From contig CAUDAE010000091.1 of NCBI GenBank assembly GCA_958447445.1, positions 1 to 8,094 on the forward strand: DNA of 8,094 bases, written 5' to 3'. Made by a program: the position numbers and the translations under genes. Each line of letters opens with the position of its first letter. Position 1 is the stretch's first letter. Origin of the DNA: an uncultured Collinsella sp. (GTDB lineage Bacteria > Actinomycetota > Coriobacteriia > Coriobacteriales > Coriobacteriaceae). The notes beneath the pieces were generated by a model. It had not been told where the DNA came from and searched no databases. It saw nothing but the letters and a program-made list of their open reading frames with translations. This document shows, in pieces, positions 6,710 to 8,094 of this stretch.

Positions 6710-7567
6710 ATGGCACTTGTTACCACCGAAAAGATGCTCAAGGACGCTCAGGCCGGCCACTACGCCGTCGGCGCGTTCAACGTCGAGAACCTCGAGTTTG
6801 TTATGGCCGTTCTGGCCGCTGCCGAGGAGACCAAGTCCCCCGTCATCATGCAGACCACCCCTGGCACCATCAAGACCGCTGGTCTGGACTACTTCTACGG
6901 CATGGTCAAGGCTGCCGCCGAGCGCGCTTCCGTGCCCGTCGCTCTGCACCTCGATCACGGCGATGGCTATGACCGCTGCATGCAGGCTTTCCGCACCGGC
7001 TACACCTCTGTCATGATCGACGGTTCGCACGAGTCCTTCGAGGACAACATCGCCCTGACCAAGTCCGTCGCCGATGCTGGCCGCGCCATGGGCGTGCCTG
7101 TCGAGGCTGAGCTTGGTAAGGTTGGCGGCAAGGAGGACGACGGTCCCGCGGTTGAGGGCGAGAGCCCCTACACCGATCCTGCCGAGGCCAAGGAGTTCGT
7201 CGAGCGCACCGGCTGCACCTCCCTCGCAATTGGCGTTGGCACCAGCCACGGCGTGTACACGAGCGATCCGCATATCGAGCAGTCCGTGGTCAAGGCCATC
7301 CGCGACGCCGTTGACGTGCCGCTGGTCCTGCACGGCACCTCTGGTGTGCCCGATGAACAGGTTGCCGAGGCTGTGAAGAACGGCATCTGCAAGGTCAACT
7401 ACGCCACCGAGCTGCGTCAGGCCTACACCAAGGGCTTCATGGCCTACATGGCCGAGAACCCCGCCTGCTTCGATCCCAAGAAGCCGGCCAAGGAGGGCAT
7501 GCGTGAGATCACCGAGCTGGTTAAGATCCGCATGACCAACCTCAACTCTGTGGGCAAAGCAGAGTAA
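6710..7567 (+). CDS. Class II ketose-bisphosphate aldolase (fructose- or tagatose-bisphosphate)
   Basis: The 285-residue zinc aldolase cleaves fructose-1,6- or tagatose-1,6-bisphosphate to dihydroxyacetone phosphate and glyceraldehyde-3-phosphate. The TIM-barrel signatures are intact: HLDHG (80-84) with catalytic D82 and zinc ligand H83, MIDGSH (102-107), VEAELGKVGGKEDD (131-144), H180 in GTSHG, H208 in VLHGTSG, and GICKVNYATEL (225-235), which holds the phosphate and substrate. By eye, the GT-x-HG-x-Y and YTDPAEAKEF stretches look closer to GatY/KbaY tagatose-bisphosphate aldolases. The N-terminal half (YAVGAFNVENLEF, KSPVIM) also resembles Bacillus FbaA, so the substrate is unresolved. The length is normal. 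The start is set by GAGGAG nine bases before the ATG at 6710; the open stretch from 6548 is leader. A palindromic terminator follows 75 bases after the stop. The divergent DeoR gene suggests sugar-phosphate control. Confidence 0.9.
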   Translation: MALVTTEKMLKDAQAGHYAVGAFNVENLEFVMAVLAAAEETKSPVIMQTTPGTIKTAGLDYFYGMVKAAAERASVPVALHLDHGDGYDRCMQAFRTGYTSVMIDGSHESFEDNIALTKSVADAGRAMGVPVEAELGKVGGKEDDGPAVEGESPYTDPAEAKEFVERTGCTSLAIGVGTSHGVYTSDPHIEQSVVKAIRDAVDVPLVLHGTSGVPDEQVAEAVKNGICKVNYATELRQAYTKGFMAYMAENPACFDPKKPAKEGMREITELVKIRMTNLNSVGKAE

Positions 7568-7600
7568 CAGCAAGGGTACTCCGACTCGCTACATATCCCG

Positions 7601-7725
7601 GGGAGGGACGAGGGCTTAGTTCCCCAATCGTCCTCGGGCATGCAAAAAGCCTCGCTGCGCACTTCGTGCGGCGAGGCTTTTTGCCCCCTGCGGAAAGATT
7701 GGGGAACTAAGCCCTGGTCCCTCCC
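7601..7725. repeat. 125-base long inverted repeat with terminator at its tip
   Basis: The arms 7601-7629 and 7697-7725 are reverse complements at 28 of 29 positions, the one mismatch being G7610 opposite G7716. They contain GGGCTTAGTTCCCC and its complement. Between them lies a 14-base-pair inner hairpin (7642-7684), so the whole element can fold as one long stem. It begins 33 bases after the aldolase stop. No flanking target-site duplication is apparent. Confidence 0.85.
7642..7684. terminator. Bidirectional hairpin terminator after the aldolase gene
   Basis: GCAAAAAGCCTCGC (7642-7655) pairs perfectly with GCGAGGCTTTTTGC (7671-7684). Inside, a two-base bulge is followed by CGCAC-ttc-GTGCG. 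The A5 and T5 runs at the outer ends allow use on either strand, serving the aldolase gene and the minus-strand frame entering from the right. The tract after T5 is C-rich, so termination relies on a short U-run. Confidence 0.8.
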
Positions 7726-7868
7726 AGGTTGACCTACTCGAGGTCGTCGCCCTTGTGGCGTTGGGGCGGAAAATAATAAGAAGCCTTCGCGCTGCGGAAT
7801 GATTTTGGAAACTAAGTACGGGGACCCGCCCAAGCCGTCCTGCTCAATCGCCCTTGTGGCGTTGGGGC
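7688..7868. repeat. Degenerate direct repeat, two copies about 77-80 bases long
   Basis: Copy 1 (7688-7767) and copy 2 (7792-7868) both start with CTGCGGAA-(A/T)-GATT, continue with a GGAA(A)CTAAG stretch, and end in a 21-base identical block (7747-7767 and 7848-7868) starting TCGCCCTTGTGG. The middle parts have diverged with small indels. The copies are about 101-104 bases apart. Copy 1 contains the right arm of the long inverted repeat, so copy 2 carries a third, decayed version of that arm. Confidence 0.75.
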
Positions 7869-7908
7869 TGAAGGGGTGGGGCGCGAGGGGCACTTTGTTG
7901 ATGAGGGG

Positions 7909-8094
7909 TTAGTATGCCCGGGCTTGGTTGGGGAATGACTTGTTTAGGGATGCTTGGAGCTTTTCGAAGGATGCTCGCAGGTTGAGTTCCTGGTCGGTTG
8001 AGAGCTTGGTTTTTGTGATAAAGGAGACGAAGAGACAGTATCTCTGTGTCGGGGGGAAGGAGAAAAGGTTTGCATGTTTTAGGGATGGCTGCTG
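7909..8094 (-). CDS. Partial hypothetical protein, C-terminal 61 residues, runs off the right edge
   Basis: On the minus strand a frame is open from the window edge to a TAA at 7909-7911, giving 61 residues without a start in view. The visible end reads from LFSFPPTQRYCLFVSF through STDQELNLRASFEKLQASL to SFPNQARAY. A hydrophobic stretch with a short basic segment (FITKTK) is followed by a probable amphipathic helix. I do not recognise the family. By hand count 38 of 61 third positions are G or C, biased to C as in coding DNA but below what the neighbours appear to have, with several CTA, ACA and CAA codons. It would be read towards the bidirectional terminator at 7642-7684. It may be the tail of a real gene, or an accidental frame in C-rich DNA. 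Confidence 0.42.
   Translation of the reverse strand, partial: QQPSLKHANLFSFPPTQRYCLFVSFITKTKLSTDQELNLRASFEKLQASLNKSFPNQARAY

Larger units (their letters stand above)
7568..7908. other. Repeat-rich intergenic stretch without a supported gene
   Basis: The 341 bases after the aldolase stop hold a 125-base long inverted repeat, a bidirectional terminator and a degenerate direct repeat, all listed separately. The only longer reading frame crossing it on the minus strand (7444-7893) also runs through the aldolase end and both repeat arms, and looks like nothing known. Confidence 0.7.

Noticed and set aside
6584..7573. 329-codon open frame on the minus strand opposite the aldolase
   Set aside because: Antisense shadow of C/G-ending codons; the aldolase on the plus strand has all catalytic motifs.
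7444..7893. 149-codon minus-strand frame over the aldolase end and the repeats
   Set aside because: It crosses both arms of the inverted repeat and the terminator, has an implausible composition, and its GTG start lies in repeat-flanking DNA.

Overview
The window reads as chromosomal DNA of a high-GC anaerobic actinobacterium of the class Coriobacteriia, most likely Collinsella or a close relative. This assignment is inference. It rests on strongly C/G-ending codons, a class II galactose-1-phosphate uridylyltransferase beside a galactokinase of the 'GR-S/T-EI-x-GNHTDH' type, and a flavodiiron protein, which is typical of anaerobes coping with oxygen or NO. Nothing in the window names the species.

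Layout. Positions 14-2838 (minus strand) hold galK followed by galT, overlapping by 10 bases, so they form one Leloir-pathway operon. Divergently from galK runs a LacI-family regulator (3177-4208, plus). The 338-base gap between them carries three copies of one 13-base motif, two of them as an exact 18-base inverted pair. These are the best candidates for the regulator's own operators. Next is a flavodiiron protein gene (4338-5498, plus) with its own extended -10 promoter, closed by a strong hairpin terminator (5531-5574). A DeoR-family regulator (5573-6376, minus) meets it tail to tail. The DeoR gene is divergent from a class II ketose-bisphosphate aldolase (6710-7567, plus), and their shared 333-base gap contains T-rich direct repeats that could be DeoR sites. 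Downstream of the aldolase lies a 125-base near-perfect long inverted repeat with a bidirectional terminator at its tip. It merges into a degenerate direct repeat (7688-7868). A partial reading frame enters from the right edge on the minus strand (7909-8094).

How the genes work together. GalK phosphorylates galactose and GalT exchanges it onto UDP-glucose, feeding glucose-1-phosphate to glycolysis. The LacI protein probably senses galactose or a derivative and controls galKT and itself. The aldolase makes triose phosphates from fructose- or tagatose-bisphosphate, possibly under the DeoR protein, whose family usually senses sugar phosphates. The flavodiiron protein is functionally separate (O2/NO detoxification).

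I found no convincing undescribed multi-gene system. The most unusual material is non-coding: the operator triplet at 2879-3083 and the repeat cluster at 7601-7868.
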